Source: Jatrophihabitans sp. (GTDB taxonomy: Bacteria > Actinomycetota > Actinomycetes > Mycobacteriales > Jatrophihabitantaceae). Taken from it: 5,184 nt of DNA. Positions 1 to 5,137 of the stretch are shown in pieces (within the stretch, counting starts at the first letter, position 1; the number at the start of each line of letters is the position of its first letter). The notes under the pieces are model-generated. The model did not search any database. It had not been told where the DNA came from and saw only the letters and a list, made by a program, of their open reading frames with translations. The position numbers and the translations under genes are program-made. The stretch lies in assembly GCA_025966255.1 (NCBI GenBank), contig JAOPVG010000626.1, positions 1 to 5,184 on the forward strand, given 5' to 3'.

Positions 1-16
1 CACACCCCTTCCACTC

Positions 17-48
17 AAAGGTATATCTTTATAACAACAAGAAGTATG
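17..48. promoter_or_regulatory. AT-rich patch with near-palindrome, possible promoter/operator
   Basis: Positions 1-143 contain no convincing gene. Within them, 17-48 is strikingly AT-rich against the GC-rich background. It contains AAAGGTATATCTTT (17-30), a palindrome with one mismatched pair, followed directly by TATAAC (30-35), which resembles a -10 hexamer. No matching -35 element is seen at the correct distance for the + strand. This may be the regulatory region of the downstream SnoaL-like gene, which would give a leader of about 100 nt, or of a gene lying left of the window. The assignment is tentative. Confidence 0.3.
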
Positions 49-143
49 GCACGCGAGGCGAGATCTGACTCTGCCGTCGCGACCGGGTCTCGGGGAATCG
101 CCACCACCGTGCGGCCGGACCGGATCCGAGAGGGGCGCGACCG

Positions 144-689
144 ATGCCGATCGCCGATGGCGACGACGCTGCGATGACATCAGTACAAGCGCGGCTGAAT
201 CGGCTCGAGCTCCGAGTGCGCGAGCTCGAGGACGAACGCGATCTGCGCGACCTCCTCACGCGGTACTCCTTCGGCGCCGATGTGTACCGCGGCCCGCAAT
301 GGGTGGACCTGTTCACCTCGGACGGCGTGTACGACCTCGGAGCCGGGAACGTCGAGGGCGCGTTCACCGGTCGATTCGCCGGAGCCGACGAACTTCTCGG
401 GCTGATAACCGGATCCGGGATGCCTCCCGAGGGGCGGGCACAGCATTACCACGGACCGATGCGATTCGACATCGACGGTGACCGGGCAACCGCGGAGTCG
501 TACTCGATCACCTACCAACTCGCCGACGGAGACAAAGCAGACGTCTACTGTCTCGGGTTCAACCGTTGGACGTTCCGCCGGGTCGACGGTCGTTGGCAGA
601 TCGCCGAGCGGCACCGCCGCGAGCTCGGCGCCGGCGCGGAGGCAGAAGTGATCGGTCCCATCGACGACGACGCCGTGGTCTCGGACTGA
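144..689 (+). CDS. SnoaL-like / NTF2-fold protein, 181 aa
   Basis: This is probably a small cytoplasmic protein with the cone-shaped SnoaL/NTF2-like fold. Members of this fold act as hydratases, isomerases, polyketide cyclases or small subunits, so the reaction cannot be assigned. Residues 11-40 form a charged helix (RLNRLELRVRELEDERDLRD) followed by LLTRYSFGADVYRGPQWVDLF, the typical start of the fold. The family hallmarks continue with DGVYDLG (60-66), a G-rich strand to 79, AQHYHGPMRFDIDGDRATAESY (99-120), and the closing strand pattern FRRVDGRWQIAERH (144-157). H101 and H103 lie where family members often carry a pocket histidine. The length is normal to slightly long, and the acidic tail after 165 looks disordered. 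The ATG at 144 is preferred because GAGAGGGG (128-135) lies 8 nt upstream; the in-frame ATG at 174 has no ribosome binding site. The PadR gene follows 66 bp downstream on the same strand, so co-transcription is plausible. Confidence 0.82.
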   Translation: MPIADGDDAAMTSVQARLNRLELRVRELEDERDLRDLLTRYSFGADVYRGPQWVDLFTSDGVYDLGAGNVEGAFTGRFAGADELLGLITGSGMPPEGRAQHYHGPMRFDIDGDRATAESYSITYQLADGDKADVYCLGFNRWTFRRVDGRWQIAERHRRELGAGAEAEVIGPIDDDAVVSD

Positions 690-710
690 CGGCCGGCTCG
701 GCTTCCGCCC

Positions 711-731
711 GTACGATCGGGTCCCTCGTAC
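711..731. promoter_or_regulatory. Inverted repeat upstream of padR-type gene
   Basis: GTACGA (711-716) and TCGTAC (726-731) form a 6-bp inverted repeat with a 9-nt spacer. It ends 24 nt before the preferred PadR start at 756, in the 66-bp gap after the SnoaL-like gene. PadR regulators commonly bind dyads at their own promoters, so an autoregulatory operator is possible. It could also be a weak mRNA hairpin or chance. No convincing -35/-10 pair is seen beside it. Confidence 0.3.
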
Positions 732-744
732 CGAATGCACGCAC

Positions 745-753
745 GAAAGGAAG
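745..753 (+). promoter_or_regulatory. Ribosome binding site deciding the PadR start
   Basis: GAAAGGAAG lies immediately before the ATG at 756; its AAAGG core leaves 5 nt to that start. The alternative in-frame ATG at 735 would place this purine block inside the coding region and has no such sequence upstream. The shorter product, starting MPTAEDAELPLT, is therefore preferred. Confidence 0.7.
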
Positions 754-755
754 TC

Positions 756-1352
756 ATGCCGACAGCTGAGGACGCCGAGCTGCCGCTGACCGCGTGGACG
801 GTGCTCGGAGTGCTGTCCTTCCCCGGCGAACGCTCCGGATACGACATCAAGTCGTGGGCCGATCGCAGCTTGCGCTTCTTCTACTGGAGCCCTGCTCTGA
901 GCCAGGTGTACCGCGAGCTACGCCGGCTCGAGGAGCTCGGGTTCGCCACGTCCACGCTCGCGCCTCAGGACGAGCTGCGCAACAAGCGGCTGTATCGCAT
1001 CACCGATGCCGGCCGCGCGGCGCTGACGAGGTGGGCCGGCCGCACTCCCGACTCGCCGCCCGTCATGAAGCACGGCGTCATGCTGCGCGTGTGGCTCGGC
1101 CACCTGCTCGGCCCCGACGAGTTGCGCGCCGTCCTGACCGACCACATCGAGTGGGCCCTCGGGATGGCCCGCGACGCAGCCGCCCTGGAGGCGTCCGCTC
1201 ACCGGCAGCTGCTGTGGCCATATCCAGAGCTGGCGCTGCGCTGGAGTTGGCGGTTCTACGAGTCGGAGGCCGAACTCGCCCGCCAGTTGCTGTCGGACGT
1301 CGATGAGCTCGAAGCCGCCCGGGGCCATTCACCGGGCGGCTCCGAGACCTGA
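756..1352 (+). CDS. PadR-family transcriptional regulator, 198 aa
   Basis: A cytoplasmic DNA-binding repressor of the PadR family, which typically binds dyad operators as a dimer and is released by small, often aromatic, ligands. The N-terminal winged helix spans about residues 9-95. It shows PLTAWTVLGVLSFPGERSGYDIKSW (10-34), the helix segment SPALSQVYRELRRLEELGF (45-63), and the wing RNKRLYRITDAGRAALTRW (75-93), all close to the family pattern. Residues 105-188 are a helical C-terminal domain of the Vir_act_alpha_C kind, rich in Trp, Leu and Arg, likely for dimerisation and ligand sensing. The length fits two-domain PadR proteins. The gene lies 66 bp after the SnoaL-like gene and converges on the flavin monooxygenase gene, which it probably helps regulate; that target is inferred from proximity. 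The last codons contain a strong inverted repeat (1313-1341). The inducer is unknown. Confidence 0.9.
   Translation: MPTAEDAELPLTAWTVLGVLSFPGERSGYDIKSWADRSLRFFYWSPALSQVYRELRRLEELGFATSTLAPQDELRNKRLYRITDAGRAALTRWAGRTPDSPPVMKHGVMLRVWLGHLLGPDELRAVLTDHIEWALGMARDAAALEASAHRQLLWPYPELALRWSWRFYESEAELARQLLSDVDELEAARGHSPGGSET
1313..1341. terminator. GC-rich hairpin in the 3' end of the PadR gene
   Basis: AGCCGCCCGG (1313-1322) pairs perfectly with CCGGGCGGCT (1332-1341) across a 9-nt loop, giving a 10-bp stem. It lies within the last codons of the PadR gene and also downstream of the opposing monooxygenase gene, so it could end minus-strand transcripts. No T-tract follows on either strand, which is common for actinobacterial terminator-like hairpins. 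It may instead stabilise an mRNA 3' end. Confidence 0.4.
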
Positions 1353-1360
1353 GCGGCTCG

Positions 1361-1378
1361 GCTGTCCGTCAGGACAGC
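1361..1378. terminator. Bidirectional hairpin at the convergent gene junction
   Basis: GCTGTCC (1361-1367) and GGACAGC (1372-1378) form a perfect 7-bp stem with a GTCA loop. The stop codon of the minus-strand monooxygenase (TCA on the + strand, 1369-1371) lies in the loop. The PadR stop codon ends 8 nt to the left. The position suggests a shared terminator or transcript-end stabiliser for both converging genes. There is no T-tract. Confidence 0.45.
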
Positions 1379-2559
1379 GCAGGTTCGGGCGTCCTGCCGA
1401 GCGTGTTCGCTTCCTCCAGCGCGCGGAAGTGCGGAAGCACGTACGTGCCGATGTTGCGGATGGTTTCGAGGCAGACCTCCTGCGGCACGGTGCCCATCTG
1501 GATCAGGAACATGATCTCGTCGGCGCCTGCGTCGATCAGCCGCTGCACGTAGGCGATGCAGTCGGCCGGCGTGCCGTATGCCTGCTCCTGGCGGGTCAGG
1601 TGCATACCGGCCTTCTGCTCGGCGTCGCGCCGTTCAGTGGCATCGGTCATCTTCACCAGTTCCGAGCCGAACTGCATCTCCAGGTTCTTGCTCTGCTCCT
1701 TGAGTACCTGCTCGCTGTCGCCGTAGGTCGCCGGCTCAGGCTTCGGCCCGCCCCGCGACCACTGGTTCAGCGATTCCATGAAGAAGCGCTGGCCACTGAA
1801 CCCGACCTGGCGGGCGCGCGCCGCGTCGTCGAGAACGATCGCCGGGCATAGGGCGGACAGATGGTCGTTGGCGAACTTGCCGGCTACATCGCCCGGCTGG
1901 CGCCGCGCAACTGCCGCACGGTAGACCTTGTTCTTCTCGGCGATGTCGTCCGGCCCGGCGAAGCCGAGCGCGAGCGCTCCGACGCCGAGGGAACCCGCCA
2001 TCTCGAGCGTTGCCTCCTTGGTGCATGCCATGAACAACGGTGGGTGCGGCCGTTGCTGCGGCTTGGGCACGATGTTGCGCGGCGGGATCTCGATCGTGTC
2101 GCTGCTGTAGGAGAATTCGTCGTCGGTCCAGATGCCGGGCAGCATGTGGAGCACTTCGTCGAGTTGCACCTGCGTGTCCTCGGCCGTGATGCCGAACGTG
2201 CCGGTCTCGCGCGGGGTCGCCCCGCGCCCGAACCCGACGTCGAGCCGACCGTTGCTGAGAATGTCCAGCGTCGCTGTGCGCTCGGCGATCCGGACCGGGT
2301 GGTTGTAGCGGAACGGCGCGCACACCACTCCGTGACCGATGCGGATCCGCGAGGTCCGGGCAGCGACGAAGCTCAGGAACACTTCGGGTGCGCTCATGTG
2401 CGCGTACTCGACGAGCGCATGGTGCTCGACGGCCCAGATCCGATCGAGCCCGATCTCCTCGCCGAGGACGGCTTGCTCGACGCAGTCGCGGAAGGTCTGT
2501 TGTTCCGACTCCGGGGTCGGCCCCGCGATCTGCGCCTCGAAGATCATCGAGAAGATCAT
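1369..2559 (-). CDS. LLM-class flavin-dependent monooxygenase, 396 aa
   Basis: A cytoplasmic luciferase-like monooxygenase. The family uses reduced FMN (or F420H2 in some actinobacterial branches) and O2 to oxidise substrates such as ketones, sulfonates or polyamines; the substrate here is not readable. The luciferase-type TIM barrel is visible: EIGLDRIWAVEHH (35-47, with the EHH motif), TSRIRIGHGVVCAPFRYNHPVRIAER (69-94), the family signature DILSNGRLDVGFGRG (99-113), PHPPLFMACTKEATLEMAGSLGVGAL (171-196), and the C-terminal YGTPADCIAYVQRLIDAGADEIMFL (328-352). Residues about 255-325 form a charged insertion that makes it longer than the roughly 330-360 aa typical of the family. The ATG at 2559 has AAGGAGT (2571-2565) 5 nt upstream; the fifth residue is also Met but has a poorer site. 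The gene has its own promoter in the divergent region, converges with PadR, and its partner across the divergent region is an esterase-like hydrolase. That pairing fits a Baeyer-Villiger-like oxidation followed by ester cleavage, which is inferred. Confidence 0.9.
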   Translation of the reverse strand: MIFSMIFEAQIAGPTPESEQQTFRDCVEQAVLGEEIGLDRIWAVEHHALVEYAHMSAPEVFLSFVAARTSRIRIGHGVVCAPFRYNHPVRIAERTATLDILSNGRLDVGFGRGATPRETGTFGITAEDTQVQLDEVLHMLPGIWTDDEFSYSSDTIEIPPRNIVPKPQQRPHPPLFMACTKEATLEMAGSLGVGALALGFAGPDDIAEKNKVYRAAVARRQPGDVAGKFANDHLSALCPAIVLDDAARARQVGFSGQRFFMESLNQWSRGGPKPEPATYGDSEQVLKEQSKNLEMQFGSELVKMTDATERRDAEQKAGMHLTRQEQAYGTPADCIAYVQRLIDAGADEIMFLIQMGTVPQEVCLETIRNIGTYVLPHFRALEEANTLGRTPEPALS

Positions 2560-2574
2560 GCGTGACTCCTTCGC

Positions 2575-2640
2575 TTAGATGTACGACTATTAGAAGCATC
2601 GGGAGGGCGCCTGGCAAGACTTATTGGTTCCTTCATCTAA
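2575..2640. promoter_or_regulatory. Inverted heptamer pair flanking the monooxygenase promoter
   Basis: TTAGATG (2575-2581) and CATCTAA (2634-2640) are exact inverted copies. One lies at the predicted transcription start of the monooxygenase gene and the other upstream of its -35 element, so the pair brackets the promoter. This could be two half-operators for a regulator such as the nearby PadR protein, possibly controlling both divergent genes. The function is inferred; a 7-bp match over 66 bp could arise by chance. Confidence 0.3.
2589..2617 (-). promoter_or_regulatory. SigA-like promoter for the monooxygenase gene
   Basis: Read on the minus strand, TTGCCA (2617-2612) and TCTAAT (2594-2589) each match the sigma-70-type consensus at five of six positions and are separated by 17 nt. 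Transcription would start near 2582, leaving a leader of about 23 nt that contains the AAGGAG ribosome binding site of the gene starting at 2559. Confidence 0.6.
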
Positions 2641-2679
2641 ATTATTGACCGCTAACGAGGGCGCTGGCATGGTTGGCGA

Positions 2680-2695
2680 CTTCCGCCGGAAGGGG
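2680..2695 (+). promoter_or_regulatory. RBS of the hydrolase gene, embedded in a palindrome
   Basis: GGAAGGGG (2688-2695) is a strong Shine-Dalgarno sequence 7 nt before GTG 2703 and decides that start over TTG 2673, which has no such site. The first part of the RBS overlaps CTTCCG-C-CGGAAG (2680-2692), a 13-nt palindrome. In RNA this would form a 5-bp stem with a GCC loop and partly hide the ribosome binding site, so it might tune translation. It could equally be a DNA operator. Confidence 0.55.
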
Positions 2696-2702
2696 AACGC
2701 AA

Positions 2703-3650
2703 GTGCCACTCGATGCCGAGGCGCGCGCGTTGATCGACGTCCTGCAGTCGAGCAGTCCGCCGGTCGAAACACTGACTCCTGAGCAGGCCCGCCGCGCGTC
2801 GGACGAGCGTCGAGCTCGTTCAGCGGTGCCGGTCGAGGAGATCCACAACGTCACCGATTTGACCGCTGCGACCGTTGTCGGCCAACTCGCCGTCCGCATC
2901 TACCGGCCGTCGCCGGCCGACAGGTTGCCGGTGATCGTGTTCTTCCACGGAGGCGGCTGGGTCCTGTGCGATCTCGACTCGCACGACGGTCTGTGCCGCA
3001 GCCTCGCCAACTCGACCGGATCGGTGATCGTGTCGGTCGACTACCGGCGCGCACCCGAGAGTCGGTATCCGGCAGCTGTCGAGGACTGCTATGCCGCGAC
3101 CGCCTGGGTCGCCGAAAATGCCGAGGAACTCAGGGTCGACCCGGCCCGGCTGGCCCTCGTGGGTGACAGCTCGGGCGGCAATCTCGCTGCGGCGGTCGCG
3201 CTGATGGCGCGTGATCGCGCAACGCCGGCAATCGCCCTCCAGGTGTTGCTGTATCCCGTCGTCGACGACGACTTCGAGACGGCGAGCTACCGCGCGTTCG
3301 GCGACGACCACTACCTCACGCGCGCCGCGATGGAGTGGTACTGGGACCAGTACGTCCCGCCCGCTGATCGGCAGCAGCCCTACGCAGCTCCGTTACGGAA
3401 CGCGGACCTCGCCGGCGTCGCTCCGGCGCTGGTTCTCGTCGCGGAGTGCGATCCGTTGCACGACGAAGGACTCGCCTACGCCGCACGACTGACAGAGGCC
3501 GGTGTACCGACCGCGGTCATGGACTACGCAGGGGGATTCCACGGGTTCCTCAGCCTCGCCCCGGTTCTGCCCGCCGGGCGCGCGGCCCTCGCCGCGGTCG
3601 GCGCGAGCGTGCGCTCGCGCCTCGACTCGCTTCCGGCTGGGTATCGGTGA
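2703..3650 (+). CDS. Alpha/beta hydrolase, HSL-family esterase/lipase, 315 aa
   Basis: A probable cytoplasmic carboxylesterase of the hormone-sensitive-lipase (family IV) group, hydrolysing short esters or lactones. From the GTG start the protein begins MPLDAEARALIDVL, the usual N-terminus of this family, and the length matches the typical 310-320 aa. The oxyanion-hole motif HGGGW is at 82-86, the DYRRAPESRYPAAVEDC segment at 113-129, and the nucleophile motif GDSSGG at 154-159 with Ser156 (most relatives have GDSAGG). The acid is Asp250 in ECDPLHDEG, and the base is His280 in GGFHGF. The triad spacing closely matches characterised family members, so the enzyme should be active. A TTG at 2673 would add ten residues but lacks a ribosome binding site. 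The gene is divergent from the flavin monooxygenase and precedes a Liv-type binding protein gene. It may cleave an ester or lactone made by the monooxygenase, which is inferred. No clear promoter hexamers were found upstream, though 2619-2649 is AT-rich. Confidence 0.92.
   Translation: MPLDAEARALIDVLQSSSPPVETLTPEQARRASDERRARSAVPVEEIHNVTDLTAATVVGQLAVRIYRPSPADRLPVIVFFHGGGWVLCDLDSHDGLCRSLANSTGSVIVSVDYRRAPESRYPAAVEDCYAATAWVAENAEELRVDPARLALVGDSSGGNLAAAVALMARDRATPAIALQVLLYPVVDDDFETASYRAFGDDHYLTRAAMEWYWDQYVPPADRQQPYAAPLRNADLAGVAPALVLVAECDPLHDEGLAYAARLTEAGVPTAVMDYAGGFHGFLSLAPVLPAGRAALAAVGASVRSRLDSLPAGYR
3600..3621. terminator. GC-rich hairpin in the 3' end of the hydrolase gene
   Basis: GGCGCGAGC (3600-3608) pairs with GCTCGCGCC (3613-3621) around a GTGC tetraloop, giving a perfect 9-bp stem. 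It ends 26 nt before the end of the stop codon. No T-tract follows, although TCCTTTTCG occurs further on at 3671-3679. It may help end or stabilise the hydrolase transcript before the next promoter. Chance is possible in such GC-rich coding sequence. Confidence 0.3.
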
Positions 3651-3662
3651 GCACGGGCGTGG

Positions 3663-3712
3663 ACGATGTGTCCTTTTCGTCGCCCGTTGGGTCGCAGAGA
3701 TGTCCACATCGT
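3663..3712. promoter_or_regulatory. Inverted repeats upstream of the binding-protein promoter
   Basis: ACGATGTG (3663-3670) and CACATCGT (3705-3712) form an exact 8-bp inverted repeat across 34 nt. The right arm overlaps a compact dyad, GATGTCCACATC (3699-3710), whose 5-bp arms flank CC. Both lie 24 nt or more upstream of the -35 element of the substrate-binding protein gene, a position suited to an activator or upstream operator. The regulator is unknown. Confidence 0.4.
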
Positions 3713-3735
3713 TACCGACATGAGTCGTCGGATGC

Positions 3736-3764
3736 TTGACCGGAACTCGCGTCCTGCCTATCTT
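3736..3764 (+). promoter_or_regulatory. SigA-like promoter for the ABC transporter genes
   Basis: TTGACC (3736-3741) and TATCTT (3759-3764) are separated by exactly 17 nt; the -35 matches the sigma-70-type consensus at five of six positions and the -10 at four of six. Transcription would start near 3771, giving a pyrimidine-rich leader of about 30 nt before ATG 3801. This argues against longer in-frame starts at 3666 or 3719, which would lie upstream of the transcript start. Confidence 0.6.
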
Positions 3765-3800
3765 CTCTATCATTCATCTCATTACCTTTTTGGGGGTCCG

Positions 3801-5024
3801 ATGTCCCGAACCACGCGTGGGTTCACCCGGCTGCGGCTGACGACGACGCTCGGAGTGGCAGTCGTCGCCGTAACGGTGTCGGCCTGCGGCACCAGCTCGG
3901 GTGGGGGCGGGGGCGGCAGCGACACCAGTCGCAGCTTCATCCTCGGCTCGATCGAGCCGATGACCGGAGCCAACATCCTCACCGAGTACATGCATGGCGT
4001 CGAGATGGCCGTGAAGGACATCAACGCCAAGGGAGGTATCAACGGCAAGAAGATCATCCTCAAGGAGTATGACGACCAGCTGGACGCGCAGAAGACGGTC
4101 GCCGCTGTGCGGCTGGCCATCGCGGACAAGGTCGACGCCGTGATCGGCATGCCGTCCTCGATCGAGAACAGCGCAGGAACACCGCTCCTGCAGCGCGCCG
4201 GCATCGTCATTCTCAACGCCGGGGTCTCGACACCGGTCGCGACGAGTGAGAAGAATGCCGACCCCCTCACCTTCCGGATCATGACTCCGATGCCGGAGCT
4301 CATCTACGCCGAGAGCCAATACGTCATCAACGAGCTCAAGCCCAAGAGTGTCGGCATGACCGGTCTGAACATCGACTACGGGCAGAACGCGCTTCCGCAG
4401 TTCAAGAAGGCATTCGAAGGTGCCGGCATCAAGGTCACTTCCAGCAAGCTGTACCCGTACACCGCGACCGACGTGACCAGCGAGGTCATCGCGATGAAGG
4501 GCTCGGACGCGGTGGTCGACTGGAGCTACCCCAACCAGGAGACGATCGGACTCAAGACGGTCAGCCAGTACGGGCTCGGCAACGTTCCGTACCTCGGCGG
4601 CCCTTCGTCCTCGATCATCAACTCCCGCCAGGCCGTCCCGGCGGCGCTGCAGAACAACCTGTACGGCGTGCAGTCCTGCGACCCGAACACCGACTCGCGA
4701 TCCTACGTGCGGGACTGGGCGGCCCGGTACAAGTCGACCTACCACGAAGCGCCGGACTACTCGTCGCCGTCGGTCTACGACGCGGTCTATGTCCTCAAGG
4801 CCGCGATCGAGAAGGCCGGCTCACTCGACCACAAGAAGATCGCCCAGACGATCGAGGGCCTGACCTACGACAAGAACACGATGTGTGCCTCTGTCTACAA
4901 GGTCGACGACCGGCATCAGCTCAGCCACGTCGCGGTCGAGATGTCCTTCAAGGGCGGCAAGCCGACGCAGGTGAAGCAGTACTCCGCGACCGATCTCCAA
5001 GGCCACGGAGCGATCCAACCCTGA
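3801..5024 (+). CDS. Lipoprotein substrate-binding protein of a Liv-type ABC importer, 407 aa
   Basis: The extracytoplasmic ligand receptor of a branched-chain-amino-acid-type (HAAT) ABC transporter, Peripla_BP_6/type I fold. Relatives bind amino acids, urea, amides or aromatic acids; the ligand here is unknown. Residues 1-28 are a lipoprotein signal peptide with an Arg-rich start (MSRTTRGFTRLR), a hydrophobic core and lipobox VSAC, so Cys29 should be lipidated. A Ser/Gly linker with six glycines (34-39) follows. The mature protein begins ILGSIEPMTGAN (47-58), then MHGVEMAVKDINAKGGINGKKIILKEYDDQ (64-93) and VDAVIGMPSSIENSAGTPLLQRAGI (111-135), all hallmark segments of the first lobe. GMTGLNIDYGQNALPQFKKAFEGAGIKV (185-212) begins the second lobe, and SPSVYDAVYVLKAAIEKAG (322-340) is the typical closing helix. 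C293 and C362 could form a disulfide. ATG 3801 is chosen because the signal peptide begins there, GGGGG (3792-3796) precedes it, and the promoter lies just upstream. The adjacent partial gene is the LivH-type permease. Confidence 0.93.
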   Translation: MSRTTRGFTRLRLTTTLGVAVVAVTVSACGTSSGGGGGGSDTSRSFILGSIEPMTGANILTEYMHGVEMAVKDINAKGGINGKKIILKEYDDQLDAQKTVAAVRLAIADKVDAVIGMPSSIENSAGTPLLQRAGIVILNAGVSTPVATSEKNADPLTFRIMTPMPELIYAESQYVINELKPKSVGMTGLNIDYGQNALPQFKKAFEGAGIKVTSSKLYPYTATDVTSEVIAMKGSDAVVDWSYPNQETIGLKTVSQYGLGNVPYLGGPSSSIINSRQAVPAALQNNLYGVQSCDPNTDSRSYVRDWAARYKSTYHEAPDYSSPSVYDAVYVLKAAIEKAGSLDHKKIAQTIEGLTYDKNTMCASVYKVDDRHQLSHVAVEMSFKGGKPTQVKQYSATDLQGHGAIQP

Positions 5025-5030
5025 CCGATC

Positions 5031-5064
5031 CGCTGGCGCTCGCCCGATCGGGCGAGCGCCAGCG
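5031..5064. terminator. Perfect 34-bp palindrome between binding-protein and permease genes
   Basis: A 15-nt arm, CGCTGGCGCTCGCCC (5031-5045), is followed by GATC and then its exact reverse complement (5050-5064), so the whole 34 bp reads the same on both strands. It begins 6 nt after the stop codon of the substrate-binding protein gene. The RNA hairpin would be extremely stable. No clear U-tract follows (CTTGGGTGG). It is best read as a partial terminator or 3'-end stabiliser that keeps binding-protein mRNA more abundant than the downstream permease mRNA. Confidence 0.7.
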
Positions 5065-5079
5065 CTTGGGTGGGGCCGC

Positions 5080-5112
5080 CGTGTGATCGACTGAAGGCCG
5101 GTGGATCACACG
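5080..5112. repeat. 9-bp inverted repeat upstream of livH-type gene
   Basis: CGTGTGATC (5080-5088) and GATCACACG (5104-5112) are exact inverted copies separated by 15 nt. The right arm ends 25 nt before the GTG start of the permease gene and 13 nt before its TGAGGAGG ribosome binding site. It could be a second hairpin in the intercistronic RNA or a regulator binding dyad. No promoter hexamers are evident beside it. Confidence 0.5.
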
Positions 5113-5137
5113 TCCAACGCAACACTGAGGAGGCCGG

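Noticed and set aside
29..367. 112-codon minus-strand open frame at the left edge
   Set aside because: The translation is an Arg/Ser-rich low-complexity product overlapping the SnoaL-like gene, with no domain pattern or supported start.
735..755. Upstream ATG 735 as the PadR start
   Set aside because: It would translate the GAAAGGAAG ribosome binding site, and no comparable site lies upstream of it.
1861..2565. Long open frame of 234 codons on the + strand, opposite the monooxygenase gene
   Set aside because: The minus-strand frame encodes a clear luciferase-family protein with conserved motifs. The opposite frame shows no recognisable motif and is the usual by-product of GC-rich codon bias.
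3666..3800. In-frame extension of the binding protein to ATG 3666 or 3719
   Set aside because: The added residues are not a signal peptide and would push the lipoprotein signal sequence into the interior. The predicted promoter also lies downstream of these starts.
3774..4745. 323-codon minus-strand open frame opposite the substrate-binding protein gene
   Set aside because: The product is rich in Arg, Val, Asp and Gly with no family pattern, and the + strand clearly encodes a lipoprotein binding protein with signal peptide and conserved segments.
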